A stretch of DNA of 64,000 nucleotides from Tolypothrix campylonemoides VB511288 (GTDB lineage: Bacteria; Cyanobacteriota; Cyanobacteriia; Cyanobacteriales; Nostocaceae). The stretch is from positions 1,191,803 through 1,255,802 of the forward strand of contig JXCB02000001.1 of NCBI GenBank assembly GCA_000828075.3, given 5' to 3'. Positions 16,459 to 25,363 of the stretch are shown here, one piece after another. Both the position numbers and the translations under genes were made by a program. The notes below the pieces were generated by a model. The model saw nothing but the letters and a program-made list of their open reading frames with translations. It was not told where the DNA came from and did not search any database. Each line of letters starts with the position of its first letter. Position 1 is the first letter of the stretch.

Positions 16459-18102
16459 CTACACCGCACAATTCAACACGCCGGCTTTTTGGGAAAAGCG
16501 CGTATTCTCCCGGTAATCAACAGGACAATCTATCACTGCTGGAACATCCTGTGCCAAAGCCTCTTTCAAGATTGGAACCAAATCAGTAGCAGATTCAACG
16601 CGGTAGCCTTTTAGACCCATACTTTCAGCAAATTTGACAAAATCAGGGTTGCCAAAATGCACAAAAGATGATCTACCTTTGCCAAAGTAATTTTCTTGCT
16701 TCCACTCAACTAAGCCGTAGCCACCATCATTGAAAATCAGGGTGACAAAGGGTGTACCAACGCGCAAAGCTGTTTCTAATTCCTGGCAATTCATCATAAA
16801 GCCGCCATCACCCGTTACAGCAACAACTTTACGGTTAGGATGCACAAGTTTTGCGGCTACAGCCCCAGGAATGGCAATACCCATTGCGGCGAAGCCATTG
16901 GAAATGATGCAAGTATTCGGGCTATGGCAGTGATAATGACGGGCAATCCACATTTTATGTGCGCCTACGTCTGAGATGACTATATCTTCTGGTCCCATTA
17001 CCTGCCGCAAGTCATAAATTAACTTTTGTGGCTTAATCGGAAACCCGTCATCATTGGCATACTCTTCGTAGTCAGCACGGATATTTGTCCGTAGGCTGAT
17101 AGAGTAAGGATTCGGCTTACCCTCGCGATCGGCGAACTTTAAGATTTCATACACAGAATCAGTAATATCTCCTACGACTTCAACGTTAGGGATATAACTA
17201 CTATCAATTTCCGCAGGGGTGACTCCAATATGAACAATGGGAATTCTCCCATCGGGATTCCATTTTTTTGGAGAAAACTCAATCAAATCATAGCCGATCG
17301 CAATCACTAAATCTGTGTTATCAAAGCCACAGGTAATAAAATCTCGCTGTTGCAATCCCACTGACCACAATGCTAAGGAATGAGTGTAAGGAATCACGCC
17401 TTTGCCCATGAAAGTGTTGGCAACGGGAATATTCATTTGGTTGGCAAATTGTGTGACAGCATCGCTTGCGCGATCGCGGATAGCCCCATTACCAACTAAA
17501 ATTATCGGGTTCACTGCTTGGGAAATTGCTGCTGCTGCTGCCCTGATACTGGCAAAAGAAGCGAAGGTTTTTTCTATGTTGTCCTTACGCAAGGGATTGC
17601 CTTCTGCGGGCATGGCGGCAATATTTTCTGGCAAATCGATGTGAACTGCGCCTGGTTTTTCACTTTGCGCCCGTTTAAAGGCTTTCCGCACAACTTCTGG
17701 CGTAATACTCGGTCGCACTATCTGTTTATTCCATTTTGTCACCGGGGCAAACATCGCCACCAAATCTAAATACTGATGCGATTCGATGTGCATTCTATCT
17801 GTGCCTACCTGCCCCGTAATTGCCACTAAAGGCGCACCATCGAGGTTAGCATCTGCGACGCCAGTCATCAAGTTCGTCGCCCCTGGACCAAGAGTCGAAA
17901 GACAAACTCCAGCTTTTCCTGTCAAACGTCCGTAGACATCTGCCATGAATGCCGCGCCTTGTTCGTGGCGTGTGGTAATAAATTGAATGGAAGAATGTTT
18001 CAGCGCCTCTAAAACATGCAGGTTTTCTTCCCCAGGGAGTCCGAAAACGTATTGCACTCCTTCATTTTCTAAGCACTGTACGAGTAATTCAGCTGTATTC
18101 AT
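16459..18102 (-). CDS. ThDP enzyme, 2-oxoglutarate decarboxylase (acetolactate synthase-like)
   Basis: 547 residues with the full acetolactate synthase architecture. The N-terminal Pyr domain has the catalytic Glu in TTRHEQGAAFMADVYGR. A central Rossmann-like domain follows. The C-terminal ThDP domain has GDGGFMMNCQELETALRVG and the metal/diphosphate motif ending NDGGYG. The ATG at 18102 follows an AGAGGAA ribosome site. It lies 38 bases after the succinic semialdehyde dehydrogenase gene. This adjacent pair is the arrangement of Synechococcus PCC 7002 A2770/A2771, shown by Zhang and Bryant to convert 2-oxoglutarate to succinate and close the TCA cycle. That makes 2-oxoglutarate decarboxylase the best call; a true acetolactate synthase is the alternative. 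Confidence 0.8.
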   Translation of the reverse strand: MNTAELLVQCLENEGVQYVFGLPGEENLHVLEALKHSSIQFITTRHEQGAAFMADVYGRLTGKAGVCLSTLGPGATNLMTGVADANLDGAPLVAITGQVGTDRMHIESHQYLDLVAMFAPVTKWNKQIVRPSITPEVVRKAFKRAQSEKPGAVHIDLPENIAAMPAEGNPLRKDNIEKTFASFASIRAAAAAISQAVNPIILVGNGAIRDRASDAVTQFANQMNIPVANTFMGKGVIPYTHSLALWSVGLQQRDFITCGFDNTDLVIAIGYDLIEFSPKKWNPDGRIPIVHIGVTPAEIDSSYIPNVEVVGDITDSVYEILKFADREGKPNPYSISLRTNIRADYEEYANDDGFPIKPQKLIYDLRQVMGPEDIVISDVGAHKMWIARHYHCHSPNTCIISNGFAAMGIAIPGAVAAKLVHPNRKVVAVTGDGGFMMNCQELETALRVGTPFVTLIFNDGGYGLVEWKQENYFGKGRSSFVHFGNPDFVKFAESMGLKGYRVESATDLVPILKEALAQDVPAVIDCPVDYRENTRFSQKAGVLNCAV

Positions 18103-18140
18103 ATTTACTATTCCTCTGGGTTGATTGCACCTGGTGTGTG

Positions 18141-19508
18141 TTATTTCACCCACACAGTTTTAACATTGACGAACTCATGTATGCCCTGGATACTCAATTC
18201 CCTGCCGTATCCAGAACGCTTGATACCGCCGAAGGGCAAGCGGGGGTCGGACCTTACCATACCGTTGATAAATACCGAACCTGCTTCGATTTCCTCTACA
18301 AGGCGATCGCGTTCTTCGGCGTTTGTTGTCCAAGCACTAGCACCTAAACCAAATGGTGTCGCATTTGCTAGTTTTATCGCTGCGTCAATATCTGGTACAC
18401 GGAATAACATCGCTACCGGACCAAAAAACTCTTCCTGCGCCACTGGATTGTCTGGGGAAATATCTGTGAGAATGGTTGGTGGATAATAGTTTCCCGGACG
18501 ATCTGATAAAGGATGTCCACCTGTCAAAACTCTTGCCCCACTCTTGACACCAGCTTGCACTTGCTGGTCTAAGTCTTTCAGAATATCAGGAGTTGCCAGT
18601 GGTCCTAAATCAGTGTCGCTTTGCATCGGATCGCCAATTTTCAGCGCCTGGAATTTCTCCAGGAGTCGTTTTTCAAACTTGTCTGCTATTGTCTCAGCGA
18701 CGATGAAGCGTTTTGCTGCAATACATGATTGCCCGTTATTCAACATTCTGGCTGTTGTTGCCGTGGTCACTGCTGCTTCTAAATCAGCACTTTCCAATAC
18801 AATGAACGGGTCGCTTCCTCCCAATTCCAAGACAGTTTTTTTAATTTGTTTTCCCGATGCAGCGGCTAAACTTGCGCCGGCTGGTTCGCTTCCTGTTAAT
18901 GTCGCTGCTTTGACGCGATCGTCACTCATCAAGTCAGCAACTTTTGCCGCACCTATCAATAGAGTTTGAAATACGCCTTTTGGAAAACCTGCTTTTTGTA
19001 TAATTTCTTCTATTGCCAAAGCACACTGCGGCACGTTGGAAGCGTGTTTGAGTAATCCGACATTTCCTGCCATCAAAGCAGGTGCAACAAAACGGAACAC
19101 TTGCCAAAAGGGAAAATTCCACGGCATAACTGCCAAGATTATACCTAATGCCTGGTATTTTATAAAACTGTGGCTAGCATCAGTTTTTACGGTCACATCG
19201 GCGAGAAATTCGGCAGCGTGTTCAGCGTAGTAACGACAGACAAGGGCGCATTTTTCCACTTCCGCGATCGCCGCTTTGAAAGGCTTGCCCATCTCCAGCG
19301 TCATGATTTTGGCAAAATCTTCTTTTTCTTGCTCTAAAATGTCAGCAGCCTTTTGCATCCACTGCGATCGCTCTGAAAAAGTCGTTTTGTGGTACTTTTC
19401 AAAAGCCTGTTGTGCCAAATCTAGTTTTTGAGCGATTTCTGCATCGCTTAATGGTTCAAAAGTTTTCAGCAACTCCCCAGTTGCAGGATTAATTGTGGCG
19501 ATCGCCAT
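18141..19508 (-). CDS. gabD: Succinic semialdehyde dehydrogenase
   Basis: 455-residue NAD(P)-dependent aldehyde dehydrogenase. Features are MPWNFPFWQVFRFVAPALMA near the start of the cofactor domain, ELGGSDPFIVLE with the general-base Glu, and NNGQSCIAAKRFIV with the catalytic Cys; FGGIKRSGYGREL is near the end. The ATG at 19508 is preceded by GGGGAGG. It is the first gene of a two-gene operon with the 2-oxoglutarate decarboxylase. Together they make succinate from 2-oxoglutarate via succinic semialdehyde in the cytosol, replacing the missing 2-oxoglutarate dehydrogenase. Confidence 0.88.
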   Translation of the reverse strand: MAIATINPATGELLKTFEPLSDAEIAQKLDLAQQAFEKYHKTTFSERSQWMQKAADILEQEKEDFAKIMTLEMGKPFKAAIAEVEKCALVCRYYAEHAAEFLADVTVKTDASHSFIKYQALGIILAVMPWNFPFWQVFRFVAPALMAGNVGLLKHASNVPQCALAIEEIIQKAGFPKGVFQTLLIGAAKVADLMSDDRVKAATLTGSEPAGASLAAASGKQIKKTVLELGGSDPFIVLESADLEAAVTTATTARMLNNGQSCIAAKRFIVAETIADKFEKRLLEKFQALKIGDPMQSDTDLGPLATPDILKDLDQQVQAGVKSGARVLTGGHPLSDRPGNYYPPTILTDISPDNPVAQEEFFGPVAMLFRVPDIDAAIKLANATPFGLGASAWTTNAEERDRLVEEIEAGSVFINGMVRSDPRLPFGGIKRSGYGRELSIQGIHEFVNVKTVWVK

Positions 19509-19968
19509 ACCCTGACCTCCCCGTTAAAAAATTATCACAGGTAGCATCCATATGTTATGAACATCAATTGCGGAAGCTACTTTCCAAATTGTAGTCTTTC
19601 AAGAAATGCTAACTTTACTTATATTAAAATTTTGCAATCAAAATTGAAACAAAATATACATAAACCATATGTACTTATCCCTACAATCTCCCCTTGCAAA
19701 GTGTGCATTTGCTCAACTCTGCTTGATTTTAGCAAGATGTACTCGTGTTATTAAAAATTAAATTTACAATTTAATAGATTTTTTTGACTTTTCATTGTGA
19801 AATTACAGCAAATTCGCGCTTTGCTTTGGACTTATACCATTCGGGCGCCTGTTGTCTTAGTTTTGCGCGCGAAAGCTTTTACTAAGAATACCAGGTATAC
19901 ATGAGTTCACGGTGAATTTTAAACAGAGAATTTCCCATATCCGGTGAACACCCATACCAAATCTTTCC
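19509..19968. other. Intergenic region, no gene seen
   Basis: AT-rich sequence between two minus-strand genes. I see no conserved frame, hairpin or operator. It should hold the promoter of the succinate-bypass operon and the 3' end of the cyclase transcript. Confidence 0.4.
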
Positions 19969-21573
19969 TCAGTGCATCTTTGTCTGATAAACCTTGACTA
20001 ATCGATTAATACCTTTGAAGCGATAATCTCCCATTTCCAAGAAGGAGGAGGGTTGAGAAAGCATTTGATAAGTGGCTTCACTGACAACGCATTCACCTGG
20101 AGGACAAATTGCTTCCATACGCGCCGCTAAATTAATAGTGGCTCCTAATGCGGTATAATCTAGCCTTTGGGAACTGCCGACATCTCCAACCACAGCTTTG
20201 CCACTGTTAATCGCAATTCGCAATTGCAGTGGTTCGGTCCAAAAGTTTTTGGCGTTGAGATTTTCCAGACGAGTTAACATACCCTTGGCAACAGTGACAG
20301 CGCGATCGGCATGATCTGGTTGTGGTTCAGGAGCGCCAAAAAATGCCATAATGCAATCGCCTATATACTTATCTAAAGTGCCACCATAGGCAAACACTTC
20401 TTGCAACATCTCCTCAAATAAATTGTTGAGCAATTCCGCAACTTCAGTAGGCGTGAACCTTTCTGAAATTGCCGTAAAGCCAACCAAATCCGCAAATAAA
20501 ATACTAATTTCAGTTTCTTGTGGAGGTAAACGTCCATTTGGCAATGCACCGACAGCTATCAACTGCTGTACAACTGCTGGGGAATGATAGCGTTCGAGTC
20601 TTTGGCGAATCACTTCTTCGCTTCTAAGTTTCTCGGCTAGCAGCCAACGTTGTACGCTAGAAGCCACAAGATTTGCTAAAGCGGAAAAAAAACTGAGTTC
20701 TTCCTCTCCTTTTTCTACCCAATGGTGAGAAGAGAAATGAGCATCAGCATAGAGAACACCAACAACCTTATTTTCATCCCACAAAGGCACCGCCATTGCA
20801 CTACGAATGTCTTTCACCAGAATACTGTTTTCTCCAGCAAACCTTTCATCATTTTGGGCATCAGCGGTTTGAATGGCAACTTTTTCGTCAAAGACCTTTT
20901 GGCAGATACTACGGCTAATCCAACTACCATCAGTTGGGAGATGTTCTTGATCAGAGATTTTTCTTGTAGCAGCATTCAATAATTCCAGATTGCCACACCC
21001 AGAAACATCAATTAATAATGCCAAACGGTCAATACTGTTGAGGTAACGAAACACCACTTGCTGGACTTGAGAGAAAATCTCTTCTATGGAGGCTGCTGCG
21101 GAGAGATTCTTGGCTATGTCTACCAAATCTTTCAGGCGAGCGATCGTTTTGTCTTTGATGCTAACATCACCATCGATGTTATCAGCGAAAATCCATTGCT
21201 CTTGCAATTGTTTAACATTGCGAAGAATTGTTTTCCCTGGAGAAACGACTCCTTGCTTAAACGTGGATGATTCAACAGGAGTCAACATAACCACCAGGCA
21301 CATATCCCCCAGCCAAACAACATCACCGTCTTGCAACTCTTGGGGAGAGGAAATCAAGTGTTCGTTCAATTGAGTGCCGTTTTTGCTGCCCAAATCCTCA
21401 ATAGTCCACAGACCCGAGGGAGTTTTCACAAGGCGGGCATGATATCGTGAAACTCCCCCAGAAGGTAAGTATAAGTCGCATTGCGGCAAACGACCGATAG
21501 TGAAAACATCTTGATGCACCGTCACCGTTTTTTGGGAATTTCCTTCTTGTAGGCGCAGTTTCAGTTTAGTCAT
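19969..21573 (-). CDS. Adenylate cyclase with FHA and GAF domains
   Basis: 534 residues. An FHA domain occupies about 24-75 with the phosphothreonine-binding residues G27-R28, S42-R43-Y44-H45 and N65-G66 (TIGRLPQCD, SRYHARL, GSKNGT). A GAF domain spans about 155-310, and the class III cyclase domain about 350-530. Metal-binding D362 (ILFADLVGF) and D406 (YIGDCIM) and purine-reading K402 are present, so it should be active. The last motif reads YTALGATINLA, where many cyclases have GD. The FHA domain suggests recruitment by Ser/Thr-phosphorylated partners; a kinase gene lies divergently 462 bases away. It is cytosolic. Confidence 0.85.
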   Translation of the reverse strand: MTKLKLRLQEGNSQKTVTVHQDVFTIGRLPQCDLYLPSGGVSRYHARLVKTPSGLWTIEDLGSKNGTQLNEHLISSPQELQDGDVVWLGDMCLVVMLTPVESSTFKQGVVSPGKTILRNVKQLQEQWIFADNIDGDVSIKDKTIARLKDLVDIAKNLSAAASIEEIFSQVQQVVFRYLNSIDRLALLIDVSGCGNLELLNAATRKISDQEHLPTDGSWISRSICQKVFDEKVAIQTADAQNDERFAGENSILVKDIRSAMAVPLWDENKVVGVLYADAHFSSHHWVEKGEEELSFFSALANLVASSVQRWLLAEKLRSEEVIRQRLERYHSPAVVQQLIAVGALPNGRLPPQETEISILFADLVGFTAISERFTPTEVAELLNNLFEEMLQEVFAYGGTLDKYIGDCIMAFFGAPEPQPDHADRAVTVAKGMLTRLENLNAKNFWTEPLQLRIAINSGKAVVGDVGSSQRLDYTALGATINLAARMEAICPPGECVVSEATYQMLSQPSSFLEMGDYRFKGINRLVKVYQTKMH

Positions 21574-22035
21574 GACTTCTATAAATCCATTGTGGAAGCA
21601 GGGAGTGCCAGCATTGTTAACGTAAAGGATATGTTAAGGGTTAAGGGTTAATCCTTCACTGTTTCTTTATGGCACTCTTGATCGCATTCCGACAACTAGG
21701 AAAAAATAACATTTTAGCTAGATACAGATACGGAAGAAATATTGGCAACGCTGAACTGCAGCAGTAAATAGCATAGTCAGCCAAACCTCTGAATGCATGA
21801 GGGACACTACTGTTGCTGCTACTGGCACAGTACAAGTAGACTGAATCCCGCCAATATAATTTAAATATGAAGTTATTGTCTTTGTTGCGATTTTTACGTT
21901 GTCATGGGTAGCTGTCATCACCTGATTGTTGTACATATATTTCTGTAGCAATTATTTCTGCTGTCATCCGGGAAAAACTACTTTTTTTTGAAAAAGTCTA
22001 TTGTGCTGAACACTTCACCTGAGGAAAGCTATACG

Positions 22036-23583
22036 ATGACGATGATCGGCTCCTTACTAGACCAGCGTTACCAGGTGGTTGAACTATTGGGTAAAGGCGG
22101 ATTTGGTCATACTTACATAGCGCAAGATACTCGTCGTCCTGGGAATCCCACTTGCGTTGTCAAGCATCTCAAACCTGCGACTAACGACCCCGATTTTTTA
22201 CAAACAGCGAGACGCTTGTTTAGTAGGGAAGCCGAAGCTTTGGAAAAGCTAGGCAACCATGACCAAATTCCTCGGCTGTTAGCTTACTTTGAGGAAAACG
22301 AAGAATTCTTCTTGGTACAAGAGTTTATCGATGGACATCCGCTGTCTGTTGAGATGTTAAGCGGGAACCGTTGGGAGGAAAGTCAGGTCATTCAACTTCT
22401 GTATGAAATTTTGCCTGTCCTAGACTTTATTCATAATAATAATGTTATCCATCGCGACCTCAAGCCCCAAAACATTATCCGCCGCCATTCCGACAATAAG
22501 CTCGTTCTGGTTGATTTCGGCGCTGTCAAACAGGTGCAGATGTACTCGCTCATGACTCCAGAACAGCAATTCAAAAACCAGACAATTGCTATTGGAACTC
22601 CAGGCTATATGCCAAGTGAGCAAGCACAAGGTAGACCTCGTCCTAATAGTGATATTTATGCTCTTGGTATGATTGCTATCCAAGCCCTCACAGGCTTAAG
22701 TCCCAAGCAACTAGCAGAAGATCCGACAAGCGGGGAAATTATCTGGCAACAATATGCTCAAGTCAGCGATCACTTGGCAGTTATCATCAGCAAAATGGTA
22801 CGCCCATACTATAAATATCGCTTCCACTTTGCAGACGAAGCGCTGGAAGCACTCGCCTCAATCACTCATCCCAACACACCAACAGCTATTGCTGGTACCG
22901 TCAAGCATGTCCTACGTAACTATTTACGAGAAGGGTATGTGTCAGCAAATAAAGTGATGCGATTGCCCGAAAGGGCACTGCGCTTCGCGCGATCGCTCCA
23001 TAAACTCGCAAAACCTAGCCACACTCCACCAGATAACACAACAATTCCTGACGCCACTCTACCACCTGCATCCCCTGCACAGAGTACGGTGAAAATTCCT
23101 CCTCATTCACCCGCCTCACCAAACAATTCTCCCTCAAGCCTTGATTTTCTTGATAAATATCGTCGCAAACTGCCATTACTTATTGCTGCAGGCGGCGGTA
23201 TTGTTTTAGTTGTGTTTAGCATAATTTCTGCAAGTTCTCCACCACAGCAGCCCTCTGGTCAGACAGCAGATAATAAAATTTTACAAACAATAGAAGAAAA
23301 AACGAAAGTCACAACACAGAATAATACAACTGATCAGAACACAACACAGAATAATATACCTGAAGAAAAAAAAGAACAAAACAATTGTATTGTTGTGACG
23401 CGACCTGCAAATCTCCGTGCTGTTTCTGGGCGTAGGAGAACAGGAAAAGTTATAAAAGCAGGTACTCAGGTGACAGTTACTGGAAAACAAGATGGTGGCT
23501 GGATTGAAATTACCACTCCCGAAGAGGGTTGGATTTGGGGGAGTCGGACAAAAAATACTTGCAAAGCACCGAGGAGCAAATAA
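22036..23583 (+). CDS. Ser/Thr protein kinase with membrane span and SH3b tail
   Basis: 515 residues from ATG 22036 (GAGGAAAG ribosome site eight bases upstream; the in-frame TTG 16 codons earlier is not needed). The kinase domain covers about 10-280: glycine loop LGKGGFGHTY, K43 (CVVKHLKP), catalytic IHRDLKPQNI with D141, DFG at 160-162, GTPGYMPSEQ activation segment. A proline-rich linker, one membrane helix (about 380-398) and an extracytoplasmic bacterial SH3 domain (about 450-510, ANLRAVSG ... GGWIEITTPEEGWIWG) follow. The layout resembles cyanobacterial Spk/Pkn kinases that sense cell-wall or periplasmic signals. Residues about 309-320 (RLPERALRFARS) come from an inserted palindromic repeat. 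Confidence 0.88.
   Translation: MTMIGSLLDQRYQVVELLGKGGFGHTYIAQDTRRPGNPTCVVKHLKPATNDPDFLQTARRLFSREAEALEKLGNHDQIPRLLAYFEENEEFFLVQEFIDGHPLSVEMLSGNRWEESQVIQLLYEILPVLDFIHNNNVIHRDLKPQNIIRRHSDNKLVLVDFGAVKQVQMYSLMTPEQQFKNQTIAIGTPGYMPSEQAQGRPRPNSDIYALGMIAIQALTGLSPKQLAEDPTSGEIIWQQYAQVSDHLAVIISKMVRPYYKYRFHFADEALEALASITHPNTPTAIAGTVKHVLRNYLREGYVSANKVMRLPERALRFARSLHKLAKPSHTPPDNTTIPDATLPPASPAQSTVKIPPHSPASPNNSPSSLDFLDKYRRKLPLLIAAGGGIVLVVFSIISASSPPQQPSGQTADNKILQTIEEKTKVTTQNNTTDQNTTQNNIPEEKKEQNNCIVVTRPANLRAVSGRRRTGKVIKAGTQVTVTGKQDGGWIEITTPEEGWIWGSRTKNTCKAPRSK
22959..22996. repeat. Palindromic repeat inserted in frame in the kinase gene
   Basis: GCGATTGCCCGAAAGGGCA followed by CTGCGCTTCGCGCGATCGC. It shares its first half with the repeat at 481-515 and ends in a HIP1 octamer. 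It encodes 12-13 residues of the linker after the kinase domain without breaking the frame. Confidence 0.6.
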
Positions 23584-23724
23584 TACCAATTCAAAATTCA
23601 AAATTCAAAATTAAGAAAGCGAGATATAATGAAATTTTGGGAGTGTGTATCTGTCGCATTCTTTTTTCACCCTTGGTATAAAAACCTTCACCTGTATGAG
23701 GGATAGGAACTCGACGCTTAAAGA
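23584..23724. repeat. Short intergenic repeats between convergent genes
   Basis: Three tandem (A)TTCAAAA units (about 23588-23611) and, near 23725-23760, the dispersed GCGTCTTAGCGTCTTTGCGC repeat. That repeat runs into the 3' end of tlyA. Confidence 0.5.
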
Positions 23725-24597
23725 CTAAGAAAAGCTTTGCGTCTTAGCGTCTTTGCGCGAAACTAAAAAATGCGCGGCAGATGATTGAGTCATTTGTTTG
23801 ATGACTTCTAAACCTGGCGGTGGAGTTCCACTCTCCATTCCCAGCCATAAAAGATACTCTATATTCCCAGCAGGACCAGTGACAGGCGACCAAGTTAAAC
23901 CTTTGTACTTCCATCCCAATTCACCCGCCGCTTGCAACACCTGAAAAATAGCCTCAGCTTGGTCTTGAGAATCACGCACAACACCTTTTTTACCAACACG
24001 GTTTTTGCCGACTTCAAACTGTGGTTTCACCAACAACACAGCTTCACGCGGAAATTGCAGCAGCTGCCATAAAGCAGGCAAAATCTTAGTTAGGGAAATA
24101 AACGACACATCAACCACCGCCAAATCAGCATATTCTCCCCGTTCAGAAGGGGGGGTTTGGGGGGGTACACCATATAACTCTTCTGGCTTGAGATACCGTA
24201 AATTCGTGCGTTCCTTCAAAATCACGCGAGAATCATTTCGCAAACGCCAGTCAACTTGTCCATAACCAACATCAACGCCGTAAACCAATTTTGCCCCAGC
24301 TTGCAACAGACAATCAGTAAAGCCACCTGTAGAAATACCGCCATCCAAACAAACACGTCCTTCCACAGGAATCGCAAACACTTCCAATGCTTTGGCTAAC
24401 TTTTCGCCGCCTCTGGAAACAAAGCGCGATCGCTCTTTAATCTGAATTTGCGCCGAAACATCAACTTCCGTACCAGGCTTATCAATCACCTGACCATCAA
24501 CAGTCACTTCCCCCGCCTGAATTAACCTCTGTGCTAAAGCGCGGGAAGAACATAAATTAAGTTCTACTAACAGTGTATCGAGTCGTTGTTTAGCCAA
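23725..24597 (-). CDS. tlyA: TlyA-type rRNA 2'-O-methyltransferase with S4 domain
   Basis: 290 residues. An S4 RNA-binding domain (1-60, RLDTLLVELNLCSSRALAQR) is followed by a Rossmann methyltransferase (CLDGGISTGGFTDCLLQAGA; VVDVSFISL; LLVKPQFEVG). TlyA enzymes methylate cytidine 2'-OH in 16S/23S rRNA. Two oddities are visible. Residues about 144-155 (VPPQTPPSERGE) come from a G-tract repeat inserted in frame. The last 12 residues (SRKDAKTQSFS) are the translated 'CGCAAAGACGC' repeat, which seems to have replaced the original end. Start ATG 24597; the gene ends 6 bases before the DUF29 gene in the direction of transcription, so they form an operon. Confidence 0.88.
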   Translation of the reverse strand: MAKQRLDTLLVELNLCSSRALAQRLIQAGEVTVDGQVIDKPGTEVDVSAQIQIKERSRFVSRGGEKLAKALEVFAIPVEGRVCLDGGISTGGFTDCLLQAGAKLVYGVDVGYGQVDWRLRNDSRVILKERTNLRYLKPEELYGVPPQTPPSERGEYADLAVVDVSFISLTKILPALWQLLQFPREAVLLVKPQFEVGKNRVGKKGVVRDSQDQAEAIFQVLQAAGELGWKYKGLTWSPVTGPAGNIEYLLWLGMESGTPPPGLEVIKQMTQSSAAHFLVSRKDAKTQSFS

Positions 24598-24603
24598 TTA
24601 TCT

Positions 24604-25032
24604 TTACTCTTGTGGTAATATCAAAGCCAAGGCACGATTTATAATTTCTTCTTGATGAACCAGTTGTTCTAATTCTTCTGGTTGATAACGTCCTTCTTCT
24701 ACTTCTAGGGAAGCCTCATCTATGGCATTTAAGTAAGCTTCTTGTAGACTTTCCAGCAATTCTTCAGTAGTTAAATAATAACCGCCTGCTTTGCCACGCT
24801 TATTTTTTCTCTGAATTTCCCGAACTGAATTGCGAATAGAAACGTCCCAAGAGCGAGTCGTACGGTTTTCTGCTTGCTGTTTAATCAGATGCAACAGCAG
24901 AATCACGGCATAGCCACGAATGCTATCGATGATCTCTTGCTTGCTCATCTCTTCTAATTCTTCAACGATGACCAACGCTCCTTGAACATCTCCTTTTAGC
25001 AGCAAATGTTTTAACTCTAGTAATTCTTCCAT
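24604..25032 (-). CDS. DUF29 family protein
   Basis: 142 residues from ATG 25032 (MEELLELKHLL), with GAGG 12 bases upstream; the frame extends 30 codons further but that part looks like leader. The all-helical pattern (EELLELKHLLLKGDVQGALV, AVILLLHLIKQQAENRTTRS, WDVSIRNSVREIQRKNKRGK) fits DUF29, a large helical family in cyanobacteria with no assigned activity. It lies directly upstream of tlyA with a 6-base gap. Confidence 0.7.
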   Translation of the reverse strand: MEELLELKHLLLKGDVQGALVIVEELEEMSKQEIIDSIRGYAVILLLHLIKQQAENRTTRSWDVSIRNSVREIQRKNKRGKAGGYYLTTEELLESLQEAYLNAIDEASLEVEEGRYQPEELEQLVHQEEIINRALALILPQE

Positions 25033-25122
25033 ATCCAGTGCCTCAATCGTTGGGCAACTTCTATTGTGGCGGATTTTCGGCGATGTTAATGGACTGGATT
25101 TGTAAACCGAATGTGTGACCAA

Positions 25123-25363
25123 TCATAAATCAATAGCCCCTAAAATGCTGTGTAGAGCCTTCTAGGGGCTATCTAGTGTACTAATAGTCACACAAGACCT
25201 TAATAGTTATCATTTTGAAGGTTTTCTTGCATGAAATTTTGATGTAATCCAAATAACATTGATTCAAATCATCACCTTGATTATCCTAGTTCTAGGAACT
25301 GCATATACAGAGTCATTTGCGCCACGATCAACTCAACGCATTGGCAGAAAATAGGAATTATCA
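25123..25363. other. Divergent promoter region
   Basis: AT-rich, with a short inverted repeat CCCCTAAAATGC ... CTAGGGGC (about 25137-25171). No operator of known type is recognised. Confidence 0.35.

Noticed and set aside
16260..16614. Several overlapping frames on both strands
   Set aside because: They lie in the CGTCTTGGCG repeat and overlap the 3' end of the decarboxylase gene.
16459..18102. Plain acetolactate synthase call
   Set aside because: The sequence is compatible, but the operon with succinic semialdehyde dehydrogenase points to the 2-oxoglutarate decarboxylase of the cyanobacterial TCA bypass.
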